Assembly (NCBI GenBank): GCA_948567375.1
Contig: OX419757.1
Location: forward strand, 35,712,001 to 35,776,000
DNA: 64,000 nucleotides
From: Lunularia cruciata
Lineage: Eukaryota > Streptophyta > Marchantiopsida > Lunulariales > Lunulariaceae
Direction of reading: 5' to 3'
Each line of letters begins with the position of its first letter. Position 1 is the stretch's first letter. Position numbers and translations under genes: made by a program. Positions 9,626-19,689 of the stretch are shown here, piece by piece. The notes under the pieces were generated by a model, which saw only the letters and a program-made list of their open reading frames with translations, had not been told where the DNA came from and ran no database searches.

Positions 9626-10358
9626 TGTAATACACCAAGGACAAGAAAAGAGAGAAAACACAGATTGCACACTCAAACATTCGATGCTCCAAAGGAGCAC
9701 CTTCTCTTTATTATATAGACCAAGAAGATCTCCTCCAAGGAAGCTCCACCATAGGATTAGGGACACAGATAGGTGACATGTCAGCAAGCTCCACCCTTAG
9801 ATTACTTACTTCGATGGGTGGCATGTTTGGTCTAGGTCCTATCTGGTTGGTCAAACAAGCTTTGACCGGAGGGAATCTTTAAGGGAATCTTCCTGTATGA
9901 ATCTCATAATCACGTAAGGTACCATTGGAAAGCTCTCAACGAGACAAAGCAAGGGGGAGGGAAGGCTAACCTTTTTTCTATTGGGGGGGATTTGTACATT
10001 TTCGAGGCCTAATTCATCCGTTTAGGCCTCCAAAATTGCCTTCAAAGATTTCAAGCATATTTTGGTTCCTACTCTATTAGTAGAAGTCCCCTTTTGGTGA
10101 TACCTCTTTCTGATCTGTTTAGTCCATCATGTGTAAAATCCTTCCAAATGTTACCAAACCAATTCTCACCTTTAAATCATATGTCTAGCTATTGGTTCTA
10201 AGGTTCTCAAGTCTATTTTGGTTTTTGCCCTATTAGTAGAAGTACTCTTTTGGTGATACTTCTGTCTTATCTATTTTGACCATCATGTATAATATCATTC
10301 TAGATGTTACCAAACCAAATTTCACATCTAGATCATATGGCTAGCTCTTGGTATTATA
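9626..10358 (-). repeat. 5' LTR, family B long form (733 bp)
   Basis: Ends TGTAATAC...GTATTATA (degenerate CA at the outer end). It has a TATA box (CTATATAATAAAGAG on the minus strand, near 9703-9718). Its outer third is a tandem duplication: two diverged units of about 150 bp (10057-10213 and 10214-10358), each with CTATTAGTAGAAGT and TTTTGGTGATAC. Confidence 0.9.
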
Positions 10359-10424
10359 TCTACTTGGGGTAGTGTTCTACATGCTCACTTAGATGTACTC
10401 CATCCAAGTGAGCATCCAAATGGC

Positions 10425-11510
10425 GTGGTCTACTTGGTTTACACCCTTGGTCTATTTAAGATGCAACTACAGGACATGTGGAGCTTGTACCTTGAGCAAA
10501 GAGAGTTTTTCGCTCTAAGGTTGGGGACTATAGTAGTTGAGAGCATGACACTATTTCTCTCAAGGCCCAATGTAATAGCAAATTTATTTGTCTTCTATTT
10601 CTACATCAGTTACAAAGAATACTTGGAGGCCAACATTGGACCCAAGCTTACAAGAGGAGAAAGACAAAGCGTTTGGGGGATTTTAAAAACCTACATGAGT
10701 TATTTTATCTTCAATATGAAGGATTTAGGTGCTATAAAATGATCTAATATTTGGAGTAAGCTGACTAGTGATACACCAGTTTTTTAATATCCTTATAGAT
10801 ACAATGACATGGAGCTAGCCTTAATTCAAACCCATAAAAGAGATCTTTTTTAAGCTAGATTGATCAAGATTTTGCATGGAGAGAATGATCTAGCTACAAT
10901 GATGCCAACCAAGAAGCATATGCATGGAAAATACATAGAAAGGATGATGTGTGGGGATTATTGTCCTATCAACTAATAGACTAGGGCTGATTGGTATGTT
11001 ATGCTTACATCAGAGGAGATCTTTGATGTGATTGGGTATGAAAAGGTCTTCAATACTTTAGATCTCCAAGAATAATATTATTCATTGCCAATCAAGGAGG
11101 AAGACAAGTCTAAGAGAGCATTTTGGGTTATTGATCTTCACAGTAAGGATGTATTGTATCAATGGTAGTTCTTACCATTAAAGAACACCCTTGCCAAGTT
11201 TCAAAGAGTCATGGATAGTATCCTAGAGTGATTGGATTTTTCTCAATGCTATATTGATGACATTTTTGTCTATAGGACTATGGAGGAGCATGAGAGACAT
11301 TTGTTGGAAGTGTTTGAGAGATTATGATCTCATCTCAAATTATATCTTGGGAAGTGCAAATTCTTTCATGAACAAGTTGAGTATTTGGGTCACACTATCT
11401 TCCCTAGTGAACTTTGTGTTTGATAGACTAAGGTGGAAGTTGTTGCATCCTTTGCCTACAAATATAAGCAAAGTGCAAGCATTCCTTGGGTTAGTGAATT
11501 TCTACCTCTA
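10425..11510 (+). pseudogene. Linker and reverse transcriptase (family C)
   Basis: The open segment 10425-10742 reads a linker with an 8-residue G-L-L-x-x-H-P-like repeat, then PKLTRGERQSVWGIL and FNMKDLGAIK, the family C pre-RT. RT follows in broken frames: GDYCPIN-like at 10955, CYIDDIFVYR near 11252-11280 (the catalytic YxDD), and VEYLGHTIF near 11370-11405. Each motif matches 35235-36245 and 63053-64000, but stops occur throughout. Confidence 0.82.
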
Positions 11511-12000
11511 ATAGAGGATTTAATGCCATTACCAAGGTCTTGATGAAGTTGACCAAGCTTATACAAGAAAAGTGTTGGGAAGATGAGAAAGAGAAAGCTT
11601 TCATAGAGTTCAAGGAGAGGTTAATATCTGCCCTTATTCTTAGGAGATTGGTTAAAGGACAACCATTCTATGTTCATATTGAATGGAGTATGTTGGGGCT
11701 TGGAGCAATGCTCACCCAAAAAGATGATGAAGGGAAGGAGTTTGTGGTAGTCTATGTTAGTTTCTCTAAAAATTTAATAGAAGAAAAGTATATTTTACAT
11801 GAGAAGTGTGTTTGGTAGTAGGGTGAATAATAACACCTTTTCAAATGTTATTTGGTAACCTTTCATTCTCATCATTGATACTCAACCACTAAAGTGGTTG
11901 CTAGAGTCTAACAAGCTATAAAGAAGTTTGCATGATGTGCTATGCTTTTATAGGAGGATGATCTCATAATTATATGTAGATCTAGAGTGGTGAACTATGA
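11511..12000 (+). pseudogene. RNase H (family C)
   Basis: The open segment 11540-11818 contains KAFIEFKERLISALILRR, VHIEWSMLGLGAMLTQ and VVVYVSFSKNLIEEKY. The first catalytic Asp is replaced by Glu (VHIE for VHID). The element at 34900-35300 is the same domain in the minus copy. Downstream, TDTQPLKWLLES-like sequence (11870-11912) is the end of the domain. Confidence 0.82.
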
Positions 12001-12329
12001 TCCAAATAGATTGAGTAGAAACCCATGTACCAACCAATAGTATCAAACAAGAGCATGTTGGTATGGTAAGATAGATGAGGAGATGATGCCATGTTGGGAT
12101 GGATTTTCCTTTCTATGTGTATTTTTTGAAGCTTTGATGGTAACTCTCTTAGTGTAGATAGAATGGGTTGTTGAAGTCTTAGATCTAGAGGGTGAAGATA
12201 TTCATTCACGTCAACAAGACATCATGATGATGTCTTAGTGATGAAATATCTTTGCATTGGTATCATGGGTGGCATAATTGGTGGCAAGGAAAAAATTGTG
12301 TCCTTTAGCAAGCCCAGAAATTTAGATTG

Positions 12330-13360
12330 GAGGACATGAATCTTCTCTGGATGTAGGAGGATGGTAAGGATAGAATACTCCTTCCATCTCAAAGACCACA
12401 ATTAGTATGACATCTTCATGAGGAGCTAGGACATTTTGGAATAAAGTGGACATATAGCTTACTCCAGAATCATTGTTGGTTGTGCAATATGCAAACCAAT
12501 GTACAACAATTTGTTGCTAGGTGTGTGGTTTGTGATTGAGTTAGAGCATCATTTAATACTCCTATGCCATAATTAGACCCATTCCTTCTCATAGGGTTGG
12601 TTACATTGGAGTTTGGACTTTTTTGGACCTTTACTATTCATTGTGAGACATCATTGGTATGTTTTGGTTATGGTGGAGTATTCCTCCATATGGATTGCGT
12701 TGGTGGTATTTCTTGATGAGTCCAATAAAGGGATAACTTACTTGTTCTTGGATTGGGTTCTTAGTGATTTTGGTGCACCAATTGAGGTCTTGATTGATCA
12801 AGGTATAGAGTTCTTGAGAAAGTTTCAAGTCTTGTGTAATAAGGTCTTGATTGATCATTGCAATACCTTTCATGTCCACCATAAGGAAAATGACTTAGAG
12901 GAGAGAGTAGTCCAAATGAGGAAGAGAGGATTACATAAGTACAATTTGTAGAGATTCCATTTAGGAGATACGGATCTCCAATAATATTGGTTGGCCATGG
13001 AGTATTGGTTCAATTGGTAGGTCTCCTTAATATCCTTTTCTCCTTAATTTCTACTTTATGGACAAGATATATATTTACTTGTAGACATCGTTTGCAATGT
13101 TATTGTAATGTTTGACTTGGATGATCCAAACATATGAGTGAACGCATGTTCTCAATGGGCATAGATTGTTTGGAGAGTGATGTTGATAGCCTTTGAGAAC
13201 TTAATGGTTGTTCAACATAGGGATACTTTATGCTAGGATAAGATTTCAAGGGGAGGCTATAGACCCTTGATCCATCAATTTCATCCAAGTGATTATGTAT
13301 ATCTATAGCAAACTCCACCGATCATATTTGATGTGACTACAAGCCATATTATCTTGAAAG
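12330..13360 (+). pseudogene. Integrase (family C)
   Basis: The zinc-binding part is at 12400-12545 (ELGHFGIK, then CVVCD). The catalytic core at 12600-12960 reads WSLDFFGPLLFIVRHHWYV (first Asp), EVLIDQGIEFL (second Asp) and DLEERVVQM with the Glu retained, unlike the minus C copy, where it is Lys. The C-terminal domain at 13256-13360 (HPSDYVYL, then VTTSHIIL) leads into the PHD finger. Many stops. Confidence 0.85.
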
Positions 13361-13685
13361 TGTGTGAGGTTTTGCCTTTCAAAATCCTCATGTAGAAAGG
13401 ACATGATGGTGTTGATGATGAAGATGATGTTTAGAAAGATCATGTGCACAATTGAACACCATGTCATCTTCCAAACATTGATTGCACTATGGATCCAAGC
13501 TGGTAACTACCAGCTTGTACATGTAAGCTTGTGGTATATATTATGTGGCTCTTCTTGTAGAGTTGCTACTATGTTGGTGTGTAATAGTTGCTTGAAAGCA
13601 TGGAATATGGCATATTTGACTCCTCCTCTCATGGTGGTTCCTCAAGGATAGTGGCTATGTCCTGGATGTACTTGACCTATAGCTA
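13361..13685 (+). pseudogene. PHD zinc finger at the C-terminus of the family C polyprotein
   Basis: After the integrase C-terminal domain, the sequence at about 13540-13670 keeps the second half of a PHD finger. LVCNSCLKAWNMAYLTPPL occupies the CxxC-x4-H-x2-C stretch with the His and one Cys mutated. It is followed in the same frame by G-stop-WLCPGCT, the terminal W-x-C-P-x-C, and a TGA stop. The minus copy at 33228-33377 has the fuller first half. That two decayed copies both end with C-P-x-C-T-stop shows the finger is the true polyprotein end. PHD fingers usually read histone H3 tails. Confidence 0.75.
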
Positions 13686-13815
13686 GTTCACTCTTTATGT
13701 AATATAGATTGCAAACAAGTGGCTAATGATTGGGCTTGATAGCACCTGGCCTTTTGATCTTTGTAAACTAAAGGGCATATCACATAATTGGAGTAGATGG
13801 ATATCTAGAGTAAGG
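13686..13815 (+). other. 3' untranslated region and purine tract of family C
   Basis: From the stop to the purine-rich AGTAAGGAGGCAAT (about 13808-13822), which immediately precedes the first R repeat and probably primes plus-strand synthesis. Confidence 0.55.
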
Positions 13816-13821
13816 AGGCAA

Positions 13822-14456
13822 TTATGACACTTTAGAGTTTATGTATGACTTCCATATGAGTGGTACTTCTATAGTGTATGCTTTTGACAACAATGTATAT
13901 TTTTGTTGTGGTGTATATATGTACAATAATTGCCATGAAATTTGCAATGTCAAAGCTAGTTTGCTTCGGTGTTGGAGTGTTAGTCTTGATAGGTAAAGTC
14001 ATACCCATAGTTGCTCAAAGACTACTTAGTGGCAGCCAAAGTTTATGTTAGGGCTATTGATCATACCATTAGGACTATCAAGTTCATAGTTTGTACCATC
14101 AATGGTACTATTAGGGTTGGAGTTTAGGTCAAGCCAGAGGAGTATACTTTTGAAGTGCAAAAGAGAGCTTACTTCTTTGATATTGAGCCTTTGAGCTCCT
14201 TGTTATGATGGACAAAAGTTGGTGAGTGTATATGGAGTTTCTTAGTTAGAGTGGGTATGGTTTGATTATATAATCAAAGCTTGCTAATGGCATTTTCTTG
14301 AGTTGAGTGCTGAGTTTTTGATCCAAATTATGTGTGAGCTAGACTAATTATTGTTGCACTTTACACTTTATGTATGACTTTTCTATGAGTTGTGCTTTTA
14401 TAGTGTATGATGTTGACAATAATGTATGTTGTGCAATGATGAATCTATGTGTAGCA
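13822..14456 (+). repeat. 3' LTR of family C: R repeat, core, R repeat
   Basis: A repeat of about 105 bp (R: GACACTTTAGAG...GTATATAT, 13826-13925) precedes an LTR core (about 13930-14344), and a second R copy (14360-14456) follows it. The same R-core-R order is found at 32409-33071 in the minus copy. The core keeps traces of the telo-box region (TTAGGGTTGGAG, about 14110). Confidence 0.75.
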
Positions 14457-15260
14457 ATTAAGGCCACAATAGTCAACACAAAATCAAAATCCTCCATCCT
14501 TTTTTGGGAAAAATAGTATTGGTGCTCCCCAAGAAGATGTACTATGTCAAATGAAATCCTTTTCCAATAACCTAGTCATTGTTATTTAAAGCTCTTCTAA
14601 CTCCTTTGGTGAGGGCCAATAGGTTAGTCTATTCATTGGAGTACTACTTAGAAATAACTTGATCTTGATTAGATGGTAGATAGATAGATCTTTTGGAAAT
14701 GCATTTGCAAACTCTTAAGCTATTTGATCAATCATTGTTTGATGAAGCTTTAGATCCTCATCAGGTGCAATTAGCATAATTAGATCAATCTTTACTTATC
14801 CCTATCAGATTAGATCATTGATCCAATCCCCATTTTGGGATTGATTCTAGATTAGCATGTCATATTAGATCATTCTTACCTTGGTATTGTACTTGAATTT
14901 GTCATTGGATCCAATCAAATTGAATCTTATGACGTTCAAGTCAAGGAAGACCTAGAATGATATCACAAGATAGATGAGTTACTATGAATCTCTTATACTC
15001 CAAATATTCCTCCCCAATCTTTGAATACAATAATATGTGAAGTGTGAAATGCAAGATTCTTTTTCCCATCTACCATCATCAATGTACTACCCAATATTGA
15101 TTTGATAGGAATACATAATTCTTTTGCTAATTGCATAGATATGCAATTCTTCAAAATTTCATAATCAACCAAAATCCTTCAACCACAATCAGATATCATA
15201 CCTTTCAAGTGAATCAAACTTGCATAGTTTGAGCCTTTAATCCCATTGGACATAGTCCGG
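14457..15260 (-). pseudogene. Protease, spacer and RT start (family A)
   Basis: 14457-14700 is the RT fingers region (minus strand: KKDGGF, then LRF-like and IVALN-like residues), pre-RT at 14600-14780, then protease at about 14880-15240 with the EFVIRFDW- and DVILGLP-like signature in decayed form and GCRILVDYEILKNC at the active-site region, where the D-S-G triad is lost. Colinear with 1-1311 but more decayed, and its 60-bp spacer repeats are gone. Confidence 0.75.
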
Positions 15261-15299
15261 TTTCAATACTTGGTTTGATATGTGTGATTAGGACTCTTT

Positions 15300-16430
15300 G
15301 TTTTCTTTATCATCATGCTCAAAATATTCCATTTTGGCAATTGGTGAGATCATCCATTCCTAGTTAGACATTGGCAATACAATGTCCAATTTGGCAAAAA
15401 TAGAAGAAACCATTATTTTGTCATAATCTTTGTCTATATGTAGTGGCAAATTTGTTGGATAGCATCAATTTCCATCAATGCTAACTTTTCCATTAGTGCT
15501 AGGTCCTCCATCATGTGTGGTGTGTTGTTAGGTTTTGTGAAGGTCTAAGTCAAGACCAAGTTGTAACAACCAAAGAATCAAAGTGTTCAGCCAATTGCAT
15601 GGCTTCCTTAAATTTTTAGGCTTGCACATGGTTACTTCTAATTTGGTACATCATTTCAGACCCCTCACAATTTGATATAAAGTTTCATCTTCTAGTATCT
15701 CTAGGATTTTCATATGGTGTTTTGAAACTATGTGATGGAGCTCCTCACAACACCAACTTGTGTCAATTTTCCAAATCTATCTTGTGTAGTTTGTGTAGCA
15801 TTCACCACTTGAAATCTCCCTATCAATTATTCCCATTTTCAGATTGGAGCAAAAAATTGCCATTGAGCTTGCTTTACCCTAAATTGCCACCATAGCTTGG
15901 CCACTCTATCTAATAAAATCCAAAAGAACTTGTCTTCATTCATCCAAAAGAGTTATGGCTTCAAAATAACATTTGCAATGAAATGCAAAATTCTTTATGG
16001 CACCCAATAGATTCTTGCCATCAAATACCTTTGACTTCAAAAATTAGACACACTCTTCTCCTTCTCAAAACACTACTCTCTCTACCTACTCTTATCTTTG
16101 ATTTTCACACTCTCTCTTCCAATAGTCAAGTAAGATGCTTGATCTATTGTTGCATAACAATGATAACTAAGGGCATCAATGCCATGATTACTACTCTAAT
16201 AATTACTTGTTATAATTTAGCATCTAGATGCAACATGTCCACCACAATTGTAACTTATAGGATCTCCCTATAAGTTACAATTGGAAGGATCAATGGTTCA
16301 TCGGACAAGGTGATCATATTTAGAAAATTTAACTCAAAGTGTGAAATGATGCTTTCATAGTACATAGACACAAAAATATCAATAGTTTGATAAAAATGGA
16401 TAAGGTGATCCATAGATTCAATCCATCCTA
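15300..16430 (-). pseudogene. Gag remnant (family A)
   Basis: Colinear with 1341-2470, e.g. the segment on LGLDLDLH near 15545-15575 and the repeated SKFGHHI region. No open frame longer than about 90 codons is convincing. It lies between primer site and protease. Confidence 0.68.
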
Positions 16431-16435
16431 TTCCT

Positions 16436-16447
16436 ACTCTGATAGCA
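16436..16447 (-). other. Primer-binding site, degenerate
   Basis: The reverse complement TGCTATCAGAGT matches TGGTATCAGAGC at ten of twelve bases and lies one base inside the LTR. Confidence 0.8.
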
Positions 16448-16448
16448 A

Positions 16449-16869
16449 TGTAAATGACCGAGGAGAGAACAAGGGAAATGGAATATCAAAATAGAATGTC
16501 ACATTGGAACACTCAAGTGAATGAAACTACAAATACTAAGCATAAGCATGGGCTTTGGTATTTATAGGTAACTTGGGTACAAGGCTCTCAAGAAGCTTCC
16601 AAGGAATGTTCTTTCTAAAAGCCACCTTACTTGGAGTGCAAGTTAAACTAGTTCTTTACTTCTTGTGCATGCTAAGCTAACCATTTACTTGGCATACAAA
16701 CTAAGCTAACCATCAACTTTGCATACAAGTTACTTAATTCTTGGAAGGTTCCTAGAAGCTTCATGGATGCTTCTAGAACATTCTCAGAATTTCCTAAATA
16801 TATGATAGTTCTACCTATTTTAGCTATATGTAGCTCTGCATTAACTTTGGCTAACTCTATATTATTACA
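16449..16869 (-). repeat. 5' LTR, family A (421 bp)
   Basis: On the minus strand it starts TGTAATAATATAGAG and ends CATTTACA. It keeps a TATA box (TATAAATACC, minus strand, near 16558) and a three-unit heat-shock element at 16770-16784 (TTC, GAA, TTC at 5-bp spacing). Confidence 0.9.
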
Positions 16870-17475
16870 GCCAAAGGAAAAGAAGTCCAATGAGAGTTAT
16901 GGTCCTCCTTCTCCCATGCTACAATGGTTGCTACTACTCCCACCTGAATACTTGCCGTGCTAGGACTTCTGCTTGTAGAGAGCTTGCAACCACCACATCA
17001 AACAATGAGTGCTACTCCTTTGTGAATGTGACAATATCTACTCACTTTGAGCAAGGTGGTCTTGGTTGATCTAACCACCTCTCAACCTAAACATGAGACT
17101 ATGGGCTCTAAGGAGATATGCCACCATATCTTGGATGGCATCATAAACCCTAGTGAGTTCTCCTCCAATCACACATCATAGGATGTGTATGTCTTGAGAG
17201 TCAAAAGTAGACCCATAAGTTAGTCAAGTGAGTGATAGTTGCTCTTGAGTTCCAAACCTTGCATTCACAAGTATGGACTCATAAAAATAAGGCCTCCAAG
17301 GTATGTTTGAAAGCCACTACAACCTGGACCACATCTTTTAAGGGTCCTAAGATATGGGTGTCATTTGAGAGGGAGGGAAAGAGACATGAAGGAAAAGCTA
17401 TTGCAATTTCTCTTAAGGTCATGTAGAGCTAAGGCAAAGAGGGACCTCCCAAGTGGATCTCCTTGGCAGGTACAC
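16870..17475. other. No recognisable gene
   Basis: 600 bp between the A LTR and the LINE-like RT. Only short open segments such as 17232-17426, and no motif I recognise. It may be the 3' part of the LINE-like element. Confidence 0.5.
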
Positions 17476-18110
17476 TCAACCAAAACTAAAGTCCCTTATA
17501 GTAGTATGATGATTGGACAATAGACAAGTCTTTATACCATGGAATAAGCAATCAAAATAAATCAAAGGAAGGATATGATCTCCTACAAAGCAAAGTCTAC
17601 AAAATGTAGTTGAGCGGGATATGGTATTGAAAGCATTGGAGATATCCACTTGGACACCCACCCAATTGGGATGGAGGTCCAATGATGCTTAATGCATACA
17701 CTAACCATCTAATATCTCCTTGGGATGGCCATTGCAAAACTAATTTGGAGATAGAGTGGAAGCAAAAGAGAGTCATAGTTGAAGGTAGATAGTATGAGAG
17801 GCTAAATGAAGAAAAACATCCCCAATAGTAAGGGGTTAAACATTTGACATCTCCTTTGAGAGATAAAGGATACAAGAGGTACCAAAAAGACAAGCTACCA
17901 CACCAAGCATAAAACCATAAACAATAGGCTAACAAAACAGCAAAGAGCAGGAGGAAACTTGAATCTTGAGTGTTTGGGGAACGAGAATCCCAAAGACGCT
18001 TAAAGACCATACCCAAAGGCCTACTTGTTGAGAAACATGGAGAGTGAAGTAAAGTATGAGCACAAACCACCTTCCTTGGTTGAAACTCCTCATTTTGCAG
18101 GTATGTCATG
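17476..18110 (-). pseudogene. LINE-like (non-LTR) reverse transcriptase remnant
   Basis: On the minus strand, 17476-17682 reads LHPNWVGVQVDISNAFNTI, the fingers/palm region of a plant reverse-transcriptase family typified by Q-V-D-x-x-N-A-F-N-x-x-S-R. It is followed by FCRLCFVGDHILPLIYF, FHGIKTCL and LSNHHTTIRDF. Upstream in another frame (17700-17860) the sequence gives YPLTIGDVFLHLASHTI and LSPNxFCN, which fit the preceding block of the same family. The 170-codon open frame at 17597-18109 is mainly the wrong frame of this gene. The catalytic box is missing or beyond 17476. Confidence 0.62.
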
Positions 18111-18298
18111 GAAGGTAGTCATGAAAGAAGGGAGCTCTTCCTCTGCATGAGGATGGAAAGAAAATTCATTGAACAAGACCAAACTAAAGCTTGAGTTGCT
18201 CATCTATACTCCACTATCTGGCCTAATGTCAAGGCTCTACAAAGGCAATGGTGCTTAGGAAGAGGTGTGTAGGAATGAGTGAGCTCCACTACCCTCCT

Positions 18299-18370
18299 AG
18301 ATTGGTCAACACTAAAGGATGAGTATACCACATGCATGTGGTATACTCATCCTTTAGTGTTGACCAATCT
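18299..18370. repeat. Perfect 72-bp palindrome
   Basis: Two 36-bp arms meet without a spacer between 18334 and 18335 (centre ACATGCATGT). The right arm is the exact reverse complement of the left, and symmetry stops at both outer ends. It is surrounded by decayed sequence. Confidence 0.95.
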
Positions 18371-19011
18371 CCTACAAAGAACCTATGAATCTATGAGGTA
18401 GTCGCTCAATGAGCAGATGTGCCTCCATACATTAGGAGAAGTAAAGTCCATTGGAGAAAGGGCTAATAAGGTACATTTAGAGAAATCCCTCTTCTAGTCA
18501 TCTACTAAGATAGCTCATAATAGGATGGAGAGAATGGACTCCACAAGCTACCAAAGAGCCATAAGTATCCTAGTGTATATATGAGATCTAGGTAAACCTT
18601 ATAAGAAAGCTTAAATAGGATCAAGTGTGTGTAACCAAGAGTATGATCTTGAAGGCACCTAAAAGGAGAGGCTTAGTGTGATAAGAGAGTCCAAAGGAGG
18701 AGGCAATATAGTTGCCTTAGCTCTCATCCATAGCACCTAGCCCGCCCTTAATGTTGTGCTAAGCCAATGACCACCCAGGGGCAATTTGGATATGATTGTG
18801 TGGGTCATTGATGAGGAGGTATGTCATGGTGTAGTATGAGGGCCATAGGAGGTATGTGGGTCTTAAGTGGTGGGAGAAGGTATGGGACTACGGCATAGTG
18901 GAGGGTGAAGTGTTGTAAGAGGAATCTCCCCAAATGGTGAGGAGATAGGAGACTCACTCTAAAGGGAAGGAAGGAGAATCACACTTTGAAGTGATGGTGG
19001 GTTTAACAATA
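18371..19011. other. No recognisable gene
   Basis: 640 bp up to the next A LTR, with no long ORF and no motif I can name. It may belong to the LINE-like element upstream. Confidence 0.5.
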
Positions 19012-19070
19012 TGGAGTTAAGTGACAAATTTAGTCAAGGCTAACAAAGTAGTGAATAGGCCAAATTAGCC

Positions 19071-19087
19071 TAGAATATTCTAGAAGT
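19071..19087 (+). promoter_or_regulatory. Three-unit heat-shock element
   Basis: GAA (19073), TTC (19078) and GAA (19083) at exact 5-bp phase: TAGAATATTCTAGAAGT. The same sequence occurs at 49624-49640 in another A LTR. Confidence 0.55.
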
Positions 19088-19154
19088 ATCTAGGAGGCTT
19101 CTTGGGAAGCTTCCCACTACCTTAGCTTGCACCCCAAGTAGGTAATTTCTAGAA

Positions 19155-19174
19155 GGAAGCTTCTAGAAGCTTCC
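19155..19174 (+). promoter_or_regulatory. Four-unit heat-shock element
   Basis: A palindrome of four perfectly phased nGAAn/nTTCn pentamers. A further TTC-GAA pair in phase precedes it at 19147-19154. It is about 140 bp upstream of the TATA box. Confidence 0.6.
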
Positions 19175-19314
19175 AACCAACTTAGTTTGCACACCAAGTA
19201 GGCAGCTTCAAGAAGGAAGCCTCTTGAGAAGCTTCTTGGTTAACTTGGCTTGCACTCTAAGAAAGCGGCTCAAGAAAACTTCTTGAGAAGCTTCTGAAGG
19301 GCCTTGTATGCTCC

Positions 19315-19324
19315 CTATAAATAC
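19315..19324 (+). promoter_or_regulatory. LTR TATA box
   Basis: CTATAAATAC, kept in all A LTRs about 100-110 bp before the LTR end, consistent with the start of element RNA in the LTR. Confidence 0.65.
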
Positions 19325-19427
19325 GAGAGCCAAAGCTCATGCTAAGCATTTGGAGTTTCACTCACTCAAGTGTCCCAATGCAAGCTTCCATTCTCCTATT
19401 TCTCTCCTTGATCTTGGTCTTTTACAT

Positions 19428-19439
19428 TGGTATCAGAGC
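19428..19439 (+). other. Primer-binding site (initiator tRNA-Met)
   Basis: Exact TGGTATCAGAGC, one base after the LTR. Confidence 0.95.
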
Positions 19440-19689
19440 AAGAATGGGATGGATGGAATGTATAGACCACCAAATCCACTTCCACCAAACCATTGGGATT
19501 TTTGTGTCTAAGTACAACCCAAGCATTGTTTCACACAATTCATCACCTCATGCTTTGGACAAGAATTTTTGCATATGATCACCATATCTAAGGAACCCGT
19601 GGTGCTTCTAGTTGTAACTTATCTAGAATGGTGGACGTGTTGCTTTTATGTGTTACTGAATTAGATAGATTAGTTATGGCATGATAGAG

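Larger units (their letters stand above)
7282..10358 (-). mobile_element. Family B Ty3/gypsy retrotransposon with gag-protease-RT deleted, minus strand
   Basis: Minus-strand order: 5' LTR (9626-10358), primer site, about 150 bp of leader, then a direct jump to RNase H, integrase, chromodomain, purine tract and the 3' LTR (partly in the gap). Gag, protease and RT are missing. The outer end of the 5' LTR abuts coding sequence of the plus C fragment, so this element probably inserted into C. The left junction is hidden by the gap. Confidence 0.9.
10359..14456 (+). mobile_element. Family C Ty3/gypsy retrotransposon fragment (pre-RT to 3' LTR), plus strand
   Basis: Colinear with 36540-32409 of the minus C copy: linker, RT, RNase H, integrase, PHD finger, purine tract and the R-core-R 3' LTR. 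It is cut on the left by the B element at 10358, and any methyltransferase region would lie beyond it. On the right it ends at 14456 inside the RT of a minus A element. It is heavily decayed, mostly by C-to-T and G-to-A changes. Confidence 0.87.
14457..16869 (-). mobile_element. Family A Ty3/gypsy retrotransposon, 5' part, minus strand
   Basis: Minus-strand order: 5' LTR (16449-16869), primer site, gag, protease and the start of RT, which is interrupted by the C element at 14456. The rest of pol is not found next to the C fragment, being lost or beyond the B element and gap. Confidence 0.87.
19012..19426 (+). repeat. 5' LTR, family A (415 bp)
   Basis: It starts TTTAACAATATGGAG (TG mutated to TT) and ends TCTTTTACA one base before the primer site. 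Upstream of the TATA box it carries diverged tandem units of about 60 bp with repeated GAAGCTTC and TTCTAGAAG. Confidence 0.92.

Noticed and set aside
17597-18109. 170-codon minus-strand frame rich in Leu, Phe, Ser and Tyr that looks like a membrane protein.
   Set aside because: Parts of the LINE-like RT can be read in the other frames of the same strand, so the hydrophobic frame is a shadow.
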